5,013 nucleotides of DNA, taken from the NCBI GenBank assembly GCA_011051815.1, contig DRKK01000190.1:1-5013 (forward strand), given 5' to 3'. The position numbers and the translations under genes were made by a program. Shown piece after piece: positions 1 to 5,013 of this stretch (position 1 is its first letter; the number at the start of each line of letters is the position of its first letter). The notes beneath the pieces were generated by a model that had not been told where the DNA came from, made no database searches, and was given only the letters and a program-made list of their open reading frames with translations. This DNA comes from Sphingomonadales bacterium. GTDB lineage: Bacteria; Pseudomonadota; Alphaproteobacteria; Sphingomonadales; Emcibacteraceae.

Positions 1-603
1 AATCTTCGCGGAGAGATTTTCTGAAATCGGTCCGGTCACAAGTCCCTGAACACGCAAAATACCCTCGTTACCACCGGTTACAGCAAGCTTGGCGGCAAAT
101 TCATCAGATGGTTTCTGGGTAACCACGGAAATAGCGCCGCCAATGGTGTTCCGGCCGAATAATGCGCCCTGCGGACCTTTGAGAACCTCAATCCGTTCCA
201 GATCGAACATGTCAAAATTTACCCCGGCGCCCCGGCCAATATAAACGCCGTCAAGGAATAAGGCCACTGAGTTATCAAGGCCGGCCCCGTCATCAAAGGA
301 GCCAACACCGCGCATGGAAAACAGAGCCTGTCCCGGAGCAAATTCGGAATATTGCATGCCCGGCACATTATTGGCGATCCCGTCTGCATCATGGATGTCG
401 GCTTTATCAATCTGGGCCATGCCAAGGACGGCCACGGTGATCGGTATGTCCTGTACATTTTTTGCCCGCAGGGTTGAGGTGACAATGATTTCATCAATCT
501 TCAGGCTGTCATCTGCTTCTTCTGCGGCTTGGGCGGAAAAAGGTATTGCGAGGGCCAATAAGGCGACCCCGGACAGCATATTATGTCTGATACTGGCTTT
601 CAT
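1..603 (-). CDS. TonB-dependent outer-membrane receptor without STN domain, N-terminal part (201 codons, runs off the left edge)
   Basis: The frame is open from the ATG at 603 to base 1, so only the N-terminus is present. Residues 1-26 look like a Sec signal peptide: basic start (K2, R6), hydrophobic core GVALLALAI, and an AQA-A cleavage site near 26/27. A TonB box, IDEIIVTS, lies at about 36-43, so no STN signalling domain fits in front of it. The plug follows from about 50: MRGVGS near 97-102, LFLDGVYIGR near 115-124, FDLERIEVLKGPQG near 133-146 and GRNTIGGAISV near 150-160, all typical of the family. The product should be an outer-membrane barrel that imports a bulky ligand using TonB-ExbBD energy; the ligand is unknown. 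Its plug aligns without gaps to that of the upstream receptor gene, with about half of the residues identical. A GGGAG ribosome-binding site 7 bases before the ATG supports this start. The beta-barrel is outside the window, so integrity cannot be judged. Confidence 0.93.
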   Translation of the reverse strand, partial: MKASIRHNMLSGVALLALAIPFSAQAAEEADDSLKIDEIIVTSTLRAKNVQDIPITVAVLGMAQIDKADIHDADGIANNVPGMQYSEFAPGQALFSMRGVGSFDDGAGLDNSVALFLDGVYIGRGAGVNFDMFDLERIEVLKGPQGALFGRNTIGGAISVVTQKPSDEFAAKLAVTGGNEGILRVQGLVTGPISENLSAKI

Positions 604-610
604 GGATTTA

Positions 611-615
611 CTCCC
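611..615 (-). promoter_or_regulatory. Ribosome-binding site of the partial TonB-dependent receptor
   Basis: GGGAG on the minus strand lies 7 bases upstream of the ATG at 603. It is the best Shine-Dalgarno match near this gene and fixes the start codon. Confidence 0.75.
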
Positions 616-617
616 AT

Positions 618-646
618 TCTATATTTTGATCAAAATGTTATTGTAA
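618..646 (-). promoter_or_regulatory. Possible sigma-70-like promoter before the second receptor
   Basis: On the minus strand TTACAA (646-641) is separated by 17 bases from TATAGA (623-618). The match is moderate, 5/6 for the -35 and 4/6 for the -10. Against it, a start about 7 bases beyond the -10 would fall in or next to the ribosome-binding site at 611-615, giving an almost leaderless transcript. The gene may instead be read through from the upstream receptor. Confidence 0.25.
623..636. promoter_or_regulatory. 14-base perfect palindrome, possible operator
   Basis: ATTTTGATCAAAAT is identical on both strands. It lies 20 bases upstream of the second receptor's ATG and overlaps the spacer and first -10 base of the only promoter candidate there. 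This fits a dimeric regulator site, but the sequence is AT-rich and a chance origin is possible. The centre lacks the four-base spacer of an FNR/CRP-type site and it is not a recognisable Fur box. Confidence 0.3.
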
Positions 647-652
647 TAATGC

Positions 653-679
653 GCAGCCACACCCTATGTCACGGGCTGC
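653..679 (-). other. Candidate hairpin between the two receptor genes
   Basis: GCAGCC and GGCTGC form a 6-base-pair GC-rich stem around a 15-base loop. On the transcribed minus strand the stem is followed by GCATTATTAC rather than a U tract, so it does not read as an intrinsic terminator. It could be a processing or stability element that separates expression of the two receptors, or chance. The rest of 604-742 is AT-rich and holds no gene. Confidence 0.25.
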
Positions 680-742
680 AATACTCTATTCAACGGCGGG
701 CATGGAAAAGCCCTCAGTTTTTTTTAACATTTTGTTAATTTT

Positions 743-3262
743 TTAAAAATTTCGGGTGATTGTCAGACCGTAGGTACGGGGCGTACCAAAGAGAGCATAG
801 TCATTTCCGCCCAATACATAGAGGTGGGAAATATATTCTTTATCCATCAGGTTTTTGGCCCACAGGGTTGCTTCCCAACTGTCGTCAGCGGATTCGTAAG
901 CAACGGAAGCATCCACCAGATCAAAGCCCGGCTGAATGGTGACGCTATTGTCCGGTTCACGAAAACTTTTGCCCTGATAGCGGTAATCAGCCCGGAACCT
1001 CAGGCGGCCTTTGTAAAAATCCCGCTCATAATAAGCGGCCAGATAAAGGGAATGGCGCGGGGCCTGCCGCAGGACATTGCCGGTGAAATCCCGGCCCGAC
1101 AGATCATTGAACTGATCATAGGTAGCATCCAGAAAAGCATAGGAGCCAAAGAATTCCAATCCACTGATCGGTTTCAGGGTAAATTCCAGCTCCACGCCCT
1201 TCAGGCTGGCCGAGGCCGCATTACTGGTTTGAAAAACCCCGAAATTACCCTCGGTCTTGAACTGGACCACCTGCAAGTCCCGATAGTCGGAATAAAAACC
1301 CACCAGATTTAGGCGAAAACGATCGTCCAGCCATTGGGACTTATAACCAACCTCGTAATTCCACACCGATTCCGGGTCAATGATCCGACGGGCCAGATCA
1401 CGGGTGGCCGGCGCGCCTTGAAACCCGCCGCTTTTATAACCCCGTGAAAGACTGCCGTACCACATAATGTCGTCGCTCTGTTGCCATGAGAGGACAAAAT
1501 TTGGCGAGAAATCAGTCCAGTTGCCCTTGTTGTTCAGGGTAAAATCCTCCAGCAGGATGGTTCGGTCGCCATTGGTGATATTCTGCTGGACCATATTCTT
1601 GTTTTCATAGGTCATGCGGGCACCCGCCGTGAAGCTCACTTTTTTAGTTATAGCATATGTGGCCTCGCCAAAAATAGCAAAGCTGTTGGTTTCATTATCC
1701 TGATCGGTTGTGGATTTTCGCCGGGGGAAGATAAAATTCTCAATCCGGTGGGTATGTTCATAAAGATAATAAAAACCAAGTACATGTTTCAACCGCCCTT
1801 CATCAGGAGAAATCCAGCGTAATTCCTGAGAAAACTGACGATGCTTTTCATTGACGTTGGAATTGACCTTTTGGTCGGTGATGGAAGACGGCAAGCCGGT
1901 GGAATCCTCCAGCCAGGTAAAATCGGTTTGGCGCAGCGCGGTGATTGACAGAAGCCGCCCGAAACCCCCCTCACGGCTGATCCGGCTGCTCAGGCCCCAA
2001 ATGGTCCGGTCGGTGAAGCCCCGGTCACTGTTGATAGCGGTGCGCACATTACCGCCGAGCGCACTGAATATATCCGTGGGCAAGGCCCGCTGTCCCGTGG
2101 GCCTGCCATCCGGGCCCAGCAGGCGCACCGGCACCCGGCCCACCACCGGAATGCGGCCTGTACTTTCCAGATCATCCCGGCTGTAATCCCCGTTCAGATC
2201 AATCTGCGTCGTATCATTAACGGCGAGCAACAGCTTGCCCCGCGCGGCCCATGTGTTTTCATCATTCTGTTTAATCCCGGGCAGGAAAAGGCTTTTCTGC
2301 CAGCCATCCCGCTTTCTGGAATGAAAGGCCAACCGCCCCAGAAGCTTGTCTTCAATCAGGGGGCCGCTGATATTGGCCCGCATATCAAAACGACTATAAT
2401 TGCCCAGAGTAGCTTCCACTTCGCCAGTCAGATGGTCTGTGGGGTTCTTGCTGGTCACATTGATGGCGCCGCCAATGGCATTCTTGCCGTAAAGGGTGCC
2501 TTGTGGGCCGCGCATGATTTCAATCTGCTCAAGATCAAAAAAGCTCATGTTGATGGATGTGATGCGCCCCACATAAACATCATCAATGAACAGGACAATG
2601 GAATTATCCAGCGCCGCCCCGTCATCGTTGGATCCCACGCCGCGCATGTGAATGGTTGGTTGACCGATGCTGAAGCTCGCCACCGTAAGGCCGGGGATGC
2701 GGGTGCCCACATCCTCTATGTCATGAATACGCGCTTCCCGGATCAGAGGCGGCTTGATGACCGATACAGCCACGGGAACCTTTTGCATATTGCTCCGCCG
2801 CCGCAGAGAGGTGACGATGACCTCATCCACGGTGGCCAGCTGATCTTCATTTAGGGTTTCATCGGTTGTAATATCTTGGTCTGCCGTTTGCCGAGCGGGT
2901 TCTGGAGGCACTGGCCGGAATAGATCCGGTGAAATGGAAATTGTATCTGAATCAATATAATCAAACCCAAGTTTTGTATCCGCAAGCAGAATATTCAGAG
3001 CGTCTCTGGGATAGAAACTACCGGTCAGTTTTTTTACGGTCAGGCCTTCGGTGTCTGCTTTACGGACCAGCAATGACAGGTTAGCCTGTGCGCCAAAATC
3101 CAGCAGGGCAGAGGACAGGGGCTGGGCCATGATTGAGAAAGTTTTTTTAACGGCGCGCTTTTCTGCTTGGCCATAAGATAACTCACTCACCCCGAATGTC
3201 AGGGCAAGGCTGTTCAAAATAACCACAAAGATAGGAAATAATCCGACAAATATTTGTCGCAT
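743..3262 (-). CDS. TonB-dependent outer-membrane receptor/transducer with N-terminal STN signalling domain (839 aa)
   Basis: This is a complete FecA-like transducer. Residues 1 to about 33 look like a signal peptide (hydrophobic stretch from I4 to about V25, cleavage near YGQA). Residues about 41-111 match an STN domain (FSIMAQPLSSALLDFGAQ ... LLADTKLGFDYIDSDTISI), the periplasmic module that contacts FecR-type anti-sigma regulators. An acidic, proline-containing linker (about 112-144) leads to the TonB box VDEVIVTS (145-152). The plug spans about 155-275 with MRGVGS, LFIDDVYVGR, FDLEQIEIMRGPQGTLYGKN and IGGAINV. The rest is a beta-barrel with alternating aromatic strands, ending in YGLTITRNF; the terminal Phe is the usual outer-membrane assembly signal. 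Length suits the family. The ATG at 3262 is preceded by GGGAGG 11 bases upstream. The gene lies 50 bases after the FecR gene, so the receptor very likely signals through that FecR and its sigma factor. Ligand unknown: iron-siderophore or another bulky nutrient. Confidence 0.95.
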   Translation of the reverse strand: MRQIFVGLFPIFVVILNSLALTFGVSELSYGQAEKRAVKKTFSIMAQPLSSALLDFGAQANLSLLVRKADTEGLTVKKLTGSFYPRDALNILLADTKLGFDYIDSDTISISPDLFRPVPPEPARQTADQDITTDETLNEDQLATVDEVIVTSLRRRSNMQKVPVAVSVIKPPLIREARIHDIEDVGTRIPGLTVASFSIGQPTIHMRGVGSNDDGAALDNSIVLFIDDVYVGRITSINMSFFDLEQIEIMRGPQGTLYGKNAIGGAINVTSKNPTDHLTGEVEATLGNYSRFDMRANISGPLIEDKLLGRLAFHSRKRDGWQKSLFLPGIKQNDENTWAARGKLLLAVNDTTQIDLNGDYSRDDLESTGRIPVVGRVPVRLLGPDGRPTGQRALPTDIFSALGGNVRTAINSDRGFTDRTIWGLSSRISREGGFGRLLSITALRQTDFTWLEDSTGLPSSITDQKVNSNVNEKHRQFSQELRWISPDEGRLKHVLGFYYLYEHTHRIENFIFPRRKSTTDQDNETNSFAIFGEATYAITKKVSFTAGARMTYENKNMVQQNITNGDRTILLEDFTLNNKGNWTDFSPNFVLSWQQSDDIMWYGSLSRGYKSGGFQGAPATRDLARRIIDPESVWNYEVGYKSQWLDDRFRLNLVGFYSDYRDLQVVQFKTEGNFGVFQTSNAASASLKGVELEFTLKPISGLEFFGSYAFLDATYDQFNDLSGRDFTGNVLRQAPRHSLYLAAYYERDFYKGRLRFRADYRYQGKSFREPDNSVTIQPGFDLVDASVAYESADDSWEATLWAKNLMDKEYISHLYVLGGNDYALFGTPRTYGLTITRNF

Positions 3263-3273
3263 TCCCTGAACGT

Positions 3274-3279
3274 CCTCCC
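3274..3279 (-). promoter_or_regulatory. Ribosome-binding site of the STN receptor
   Basis: GGGAGG on the minus strand lies 11 bases upstream of the ATG at 3262. The spacing is slightly long but the match is strong, and it supports the chosen start. A second purine run, AGGGA, abuts the ATG and is too close to serve. Confidence 0.65.
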
Positions 3280-3290
3280 ATAATATTTTT

Positions 3291-3307
3291 TATAGCTATC
3301 TACTATA
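3291..3307. repeat. AT-rich inverted repeat between the FecR gene and the STN receptor
   Basis: TATAG and CTATA flank a 7-base centre, with further imperfect pairing outward (AATATT on both flanks, reaching the FecR stop codon). The stem is almost entirely A/T, so it would be a weak RNA hairpin. It sits in the 50-base gap upstream of the receptor ribosome-binding site and could be a protein-binding site for receptor-specific control, a minor structure in the message, or chance. No convincing promoter hexamer pair with normal spacing was found in this gap. Confidence 0.2.
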
Positions 3308-3312
3308 CAATA

Positions 3313-4311
3313 TTATTTATTATTGGGATAGAGCATGATGAGTTTCTTTGACATAGGCCGGGCAGTCACATTGAATGTGGTTTCCAGTGCCTTCAGGGTG
3401 GCGGTCCGGTCTTCTATTTTCAGGATCGCGACAACCTTTATGTCATTAAGAGCCGGGTCACCGATGCGGATTTCGCCGTCATAATAGCGGTTAATGTCCG
3501 CCACCAAGGTGGCAAAGCTTTCCCCGTCATAAACCAGTTTCCGATCGCGCCAGGCAAGAACGGCGGCGGCACTTGCCGGGATAACCACATTCGCCACCGC
3601 ATCATTACCAAGGATAAATTTCTGATTGGGGGACAGGGTCGCGTCCATTGTCATGGTCGTTTCATTGTCTTTTATATGGCCATAATCCATGACCCCGACA
3701 GAACCTTCCAAAACGGTCACATCACTGCTGTTGCCCTTACGGCGGATATTGAATTTTGTCCCCAAAACCCGGACCAGTCCGCCGGATGTTTCTACAAAGA
3801 AAGGCCGCGTTTCATCACGGGCGACCTCAAAGAAAACCTCGCCCCGGTCCAGATAAACAATCCGTTTGTCTTTTTGCAGGTCAATGCGGATTTCGCTGTT
3901 GGTATTCATGGCCAGATGAGACCCATCCTCCAGAATAATGTCGGCCAGTTCCCCCACCTTCGTGGTCCGGCTGTCCATCATAAAGACCGCGCCATATTGA
4001 ACGGCCGCAAAGCTGATGATCAGAAAAGCGACCGAGGCCGCGATCAGGCGCGGGAACCATTTTCGCTTGGCGGGGGTGGGCGTTTGTTTGGCTTTATGAT
4101 CAGACAGAGAGGTCACAGACGCCGCCTTGGCCACCGGCAAGCCATCCCAGAAACCGCCTATTTCTGCATAGGCCGCCTGATGGCTGGTGCTTTGACTGAT
4201 CCATTCAACGAAGGCTTCCGCGCGCGCCTCTGAAATATCTTCGGCCCGCATCAGCACAAACCATTCGGTGGCTGTGTCCAGCAGTTTGTCGTCTATAATC
4301 TGTTCACTCAT
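3313..4311 (-). CDS. fecR: FecR-type inner-membrane anti-sigma regulator (332 aa)
   Basis: The product is a single-pass inner-membrane protein that relays receptor occupancy to an ECF sigma factor. Residues about 10-55 match the cytoplasmic DUF4880 domain (A14..W17, F34..W37, H44..A47, Y48), the part that binds the sigma factor. A basic patch (K82-R83-K84) precedes one transmembrane helix at about 87-110. The periplasmic FecR domain covers about 118-206: G120, ILEDGS, LDRGEVFFEV, RPFFVET, VLGTKFNIR and VTVLEGSV. Residues about 255-330 form a C-terminal DUF4974/STN-like region (FATLVADINRYYDGEIRI ... LKALETTFNVTA), expected to contact the receptor STN domain. The Gly184-Thr185 pair in VLGTKFN matches the conserved site where FoxR self-cleaves; cleavage here is inferred. 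Length is normal. No in-frame ATG, GTG or TTG lies between the ATG and the upstream TAA; the purine stretch AAAGAAGA before it is a weak ribosome-binding site. The symbol denotes the family and does not imply ferric citrate. Confidence 0.95.
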   Translation of the reverse strand: MSEQIIDDKLLDTATEWFVLMRAEDISEARAEAFVEWISQSTSHQAAYAEIGGFWDGLPVAKAASVTSLSDHKAKQTPTPAKRKWFPRLIAASVAFLIISFAAVQYGAVFMMDSRTTKVGELADIILEDGSHLAMNTNSEIRIDLQKDKRIVYLDRGEVFFEVARDETRPFFVETSGGLVRVLGTKFNIRRKGNSSDVTVLEGSVGVMDYGHIKDNETTMTMDATLSPNQKFILGNDAVANVVIPASAAAVLAWRDRKLVYDGESFATLVADINRYYDGEIRIGDPALNDIKVVAILKIEDRTATLKALETTFNVTARPMSKKLIMLYPNNK

Positions 4312-4347
4312 ATTTCTGTCTTCTTTACCCCGTACTTAAAACTTAAC

Positions 4348-4360
4348 GGTCCGCTGGACC
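4348..4360 (-). other. Small GC-rich hairpin between the sigma and anti-sigma genes
   Basis: GGTCC and GGACC pair perfectly around a 3-base loop. On the transcribed strand the stem is followed by GTTAAGTTTT, an interrupted T-rich stretch. The stem is too short and the T run too broken for a confident terminator, but it is the only GC-rich structure in the 63-base gap and might partly attenuate or process the message, tuning the ratio of sigma factor to FecR. Confidence 0.25.
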
Positions 4361-4374
4361 AATCCCTCAATCTT

Positions 4375-4884
4375 TTATTTTAATTTGCGCCTTAAATGTT
4401 TCAGCGCTTGTATAATATATTTTTCCACCATGCTAACAGAAACTTCAAGATTCTCGGCAATGGTGCCGTAAGTCATATGCTGTTCCCGATGCATCAGGAA
4501 GGCCCGCCGGCATTTTTCTGGTAGAAAATTTAAGGCCTGATATACCGCGTCCAACTCCTGACGGGCCGCCACATGTCGGTCCGGCGGAATCACGTCACTG
4601 GCAGGAAAATTCATAGCATCGCCGGTCACTTCACGGATATATTTAATATGGTGCTGGCCCTTGCGTTGGCGGTCAATAATGATGTTGGTGGCCGTGCGAT
4701 AAAGATAAGCCCGGGGATTTTCCATATCCCCAAGGCCATCCCGGTTCATTAGTTTCTGAAAAGCTTCCTGCAGAATATCATGGGCATCTTCCCGGTTGCG
4801 GGTTTTTTGCAACAGGAACCTCAGGAACCCCTCATGGTTATCCTGATACATCTGTTCGATAAATGATGCCTGCTTTTTTTTCAT
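4375..4884 (-). CDS. fecI: FecI-type ECF RNA polymerase sigma factor (169 aa)
   Basis: The protein has the two-domain layout and length of ECF sigma factors. Region 2 spans about 8-75: FIEQMYQDNHEGFLRFLL, the core-binding stretch REDAHDILQEAFQKLM (31-46), and NPRAYLYRTATNIIIDRQRK (56-75), which contains the -10 recognition segment. Region 4 spans about 110-168: L121-P122 of the LPEKCRRAF motif, then the helix-turn-helix MTYGTIAENLEVSVSMVEKYI that reads the -35, and a basic end HLRRKLK. It should direct polymerase to the receptor genes once freed or activated through the adjacent FecR. This ATG is the first start codon after an in-frame TGA at 4920-4918. No clear Shine-Dalgarno precedes it; a purine run, GGAAAAG, lies 18 bases away, too far. 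Codons 2-4 form a run of eight A bases (MKKK). I found no convincing upstream promoter. The symbol denotes the family and does not imply ferric citrate. Confidence 0.95.
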   Translation of the reverse strand: MKKKQASFIEQMYQDNHEGFLRFLLQKTRNREDAHDILQEAFQKLMNRDGLGDMENPRAYLYRTATNIIIDRQRKGQHHIKYIREVTGDAMNFPASDVIPPDRHVAARQELDAVYQALNFLPEKCRRAFLMHREQHMTYGTIAENLEVSVSMVEKYIIQALKHLRRKLK

Positions 4885-4940
4885 GTTTTTAAAAGGATAA
4901 GGCTTTTCCGGTACTTTTCAAGGTCTATTCACAACAGCTA

Positions 4941-4968
4941 TTGATAAAATTCTACGTTAGTGTAGAAT
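4941..4968 (+). promoter_or_regulatory. Sigma-70-like promoter of the divergent plus-strand gene
   Basis: TTGATA (4941-4946) matches the -35 consensus at 5/6 and TAGAAT (4963-4968) matches the -10 at 5/6, with a 16-base spacer. A start near 4975 would give a leader of about 33 bases containing a well-spaced ribosome-binding site before the ATG at 5008. Position, spacing and direction all agree. The spacer and -10 are covered by an inverted repeat, which suggests repression by occlusion. Confidence 0.6.
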
Positions 4969-4969
4969 T
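4948..4969. promoter_or_regulatory. 22-base inverted repeat in the divergent promoter, probable operator
   Basis: Two perfect 8-base arms, AATTCTAC and GTAGAATT, flank a 6-base centre, GTTAGT. The repeat begins two bases after the -35 and ends one base past the -10 of the plus-strand promoter, the usual position for a repressor site. A second pair of arms, TGATAA (4942-4947) and TTATCA (4976-4981), extends the symmetry outward with a 6-base offset on the right. The size suits a dimer of a TetR- or MerR-family regulator. The inner TACGTTA is loosely reminiscent of the ACGT-containing sites of MerR-type LiuR regulators; that comparison is from memory and weak. The sigma-gene promoter could share this control. 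Confidence 0.55.
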
Positions 4970-4995
4970 AATCCGTTATCAGAAATATCACAATT

Positions 4996-5000
4996 GAGGA
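4996..5000 (+). promoter_or_regulatory. Ribosome-binding site of the divergent gene
   Basis: GAGGA lies 7 bases upstream of the ATG at 5008. It is the main evidence that this ATG begins a real gene. Confidence 0.65.
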
Positions 5001-5007
5001 AAAGATC

Positions 5008-5013
5008 ATGAGC
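5008..5013 (+). CDS. Start of a divergent gene, first two codons only (Met-Ser), product unknown
   Basis: Only ATG AGC is inside the window, so nothing can be said of the product. The call rests on context: a well-spaced GAGGA ribosome-binding site, a sigma-70-like promoter with an embedded operator-like inverted repeat, and divergent orientation from the sigma gene across a 123-base gap. Its identity would help show what the locus takes up, because divergently linked genes often share a function. Confidence 0.5.

Noticed and set aside
314..646. Open frame of 110 codons on the plus strand over the partial receptor
   Set aside because: The opposite strand encodes a clear signal peptide, TonB box and plug here, and the plus-strand product has no family features.
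724..744. Intrinsic terminator at the end of the STN receptor gene
   Set aside because: TTAACA/TGTTAA with a three-base loop is followed by a T run only on the plus strand, the wrong direction for the receptor, and the stem is almost all A/T. On the minus strand it is followed by A bases.
2321..2854. Long open frame (177 codons) on the plus strand opposite the STN receptor
   Set aside because: It lies wholly antisense to the well-conserved STN and plug region, and its translation has no recognisable domain. It is a shadow of the receptor's codon pattern.
3140..3146. A7 run in the STN receptor as a programmed frameshift site
   Set aside because: The run reads GTT AAA AAA ACT, which does not place an X-XXY-YYZ heptamer in the correct frame, and the receptor frame is intact on both sides.
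3263..3312. FecI-dependent or sigma-70 promoter directly before the STN receptor
   Set aside because: TTGTAT and TATTAT occur but are 19 bases apart, and no GGAAAT-like -35 element is present. The short gap is better explained by co-transcription.
3676..4233. Open frame of 185 codons on the plus strand opposite the FecR gene
   Set aside because: The minus-strand FecR has every expected domain over the same bases. The plus-strand product looks like composition-driven shadow sequence.
4942..4981. Possible Fur box from the TGATAA/TTATCA arms
   Set aside because: The arms resemble parts of a Fur site, but they lie 28 bases apart around an unrelated inverted repeat and do not form the contiguous 19-base array.

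Overview
The window holds one compact outer-membrane uptake and signalling locus, read almost entirely on the minus strand, with the first two codons of a divergent plus-strand gene at the right edge. Moderate base composition, the FecI/FecR pairing and the sequence style of the receptors (a plug with an MRGVGS..DDGA.LDNS stretch) suggest a Gram-negative bacterium, most likely an alphaproteobacterium of the sphingomonad or Kordiimonas/Emcibacter kind. That placement is inferred from protein style only. No RNA genes, insertion sequences, CRISPR arrays or integration sites were seen.

In the order of minus-strand transcription (high to low coordinates) the genes are: a FecI-type ECF sigma factor (4884-4375); a FecR-type transmembrane anti-sigma regulator (4311-3313); a complete TonB-dependent receptor with an N-terminal STN signalling domain (3262-743); and the first 201 codons of a second TonB-dependent receptor without an STN domain (603-1), which runs off the left edge. 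Gaps between them are 63, 50 and 139 bases, with no convincing intrinsic terminator, so the first three genes look like one operon. The second receptor may be co-transcribed or may have its own promoter near a 14-base palindrome.

By analogy with Fec/Fox-type cell-surface signalling, ligand binding to the STN receptor would be sensed in the periplasm by the FecR C-terminal domain, passed across the inner membrane and used to release or activate the sigma factor, which would raise receptor expression. The ligand is unknown. Nothing in the window proves that it is an iron chelate rather than another large nutrient.

The short region 4885-5007 between the sigma gene and the divergent gene is the most structured non-coding stretch. 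It carries a good sigma-70-like promoter for the plus-strand gene (TTGATA, 16 bases, TAGAAT), whose spacer and -10 are covered by a 22-base inverted repeat that looks like a repressor operator, followed by a well-placed ribosome-binding site and ATG.

I see no clearly undescribed system here. The points most worth following are the embedded operator, the pairing of an STN and a non-STN receptor that share about half of their plug residues, and the unusual translation start of the sigma gene.
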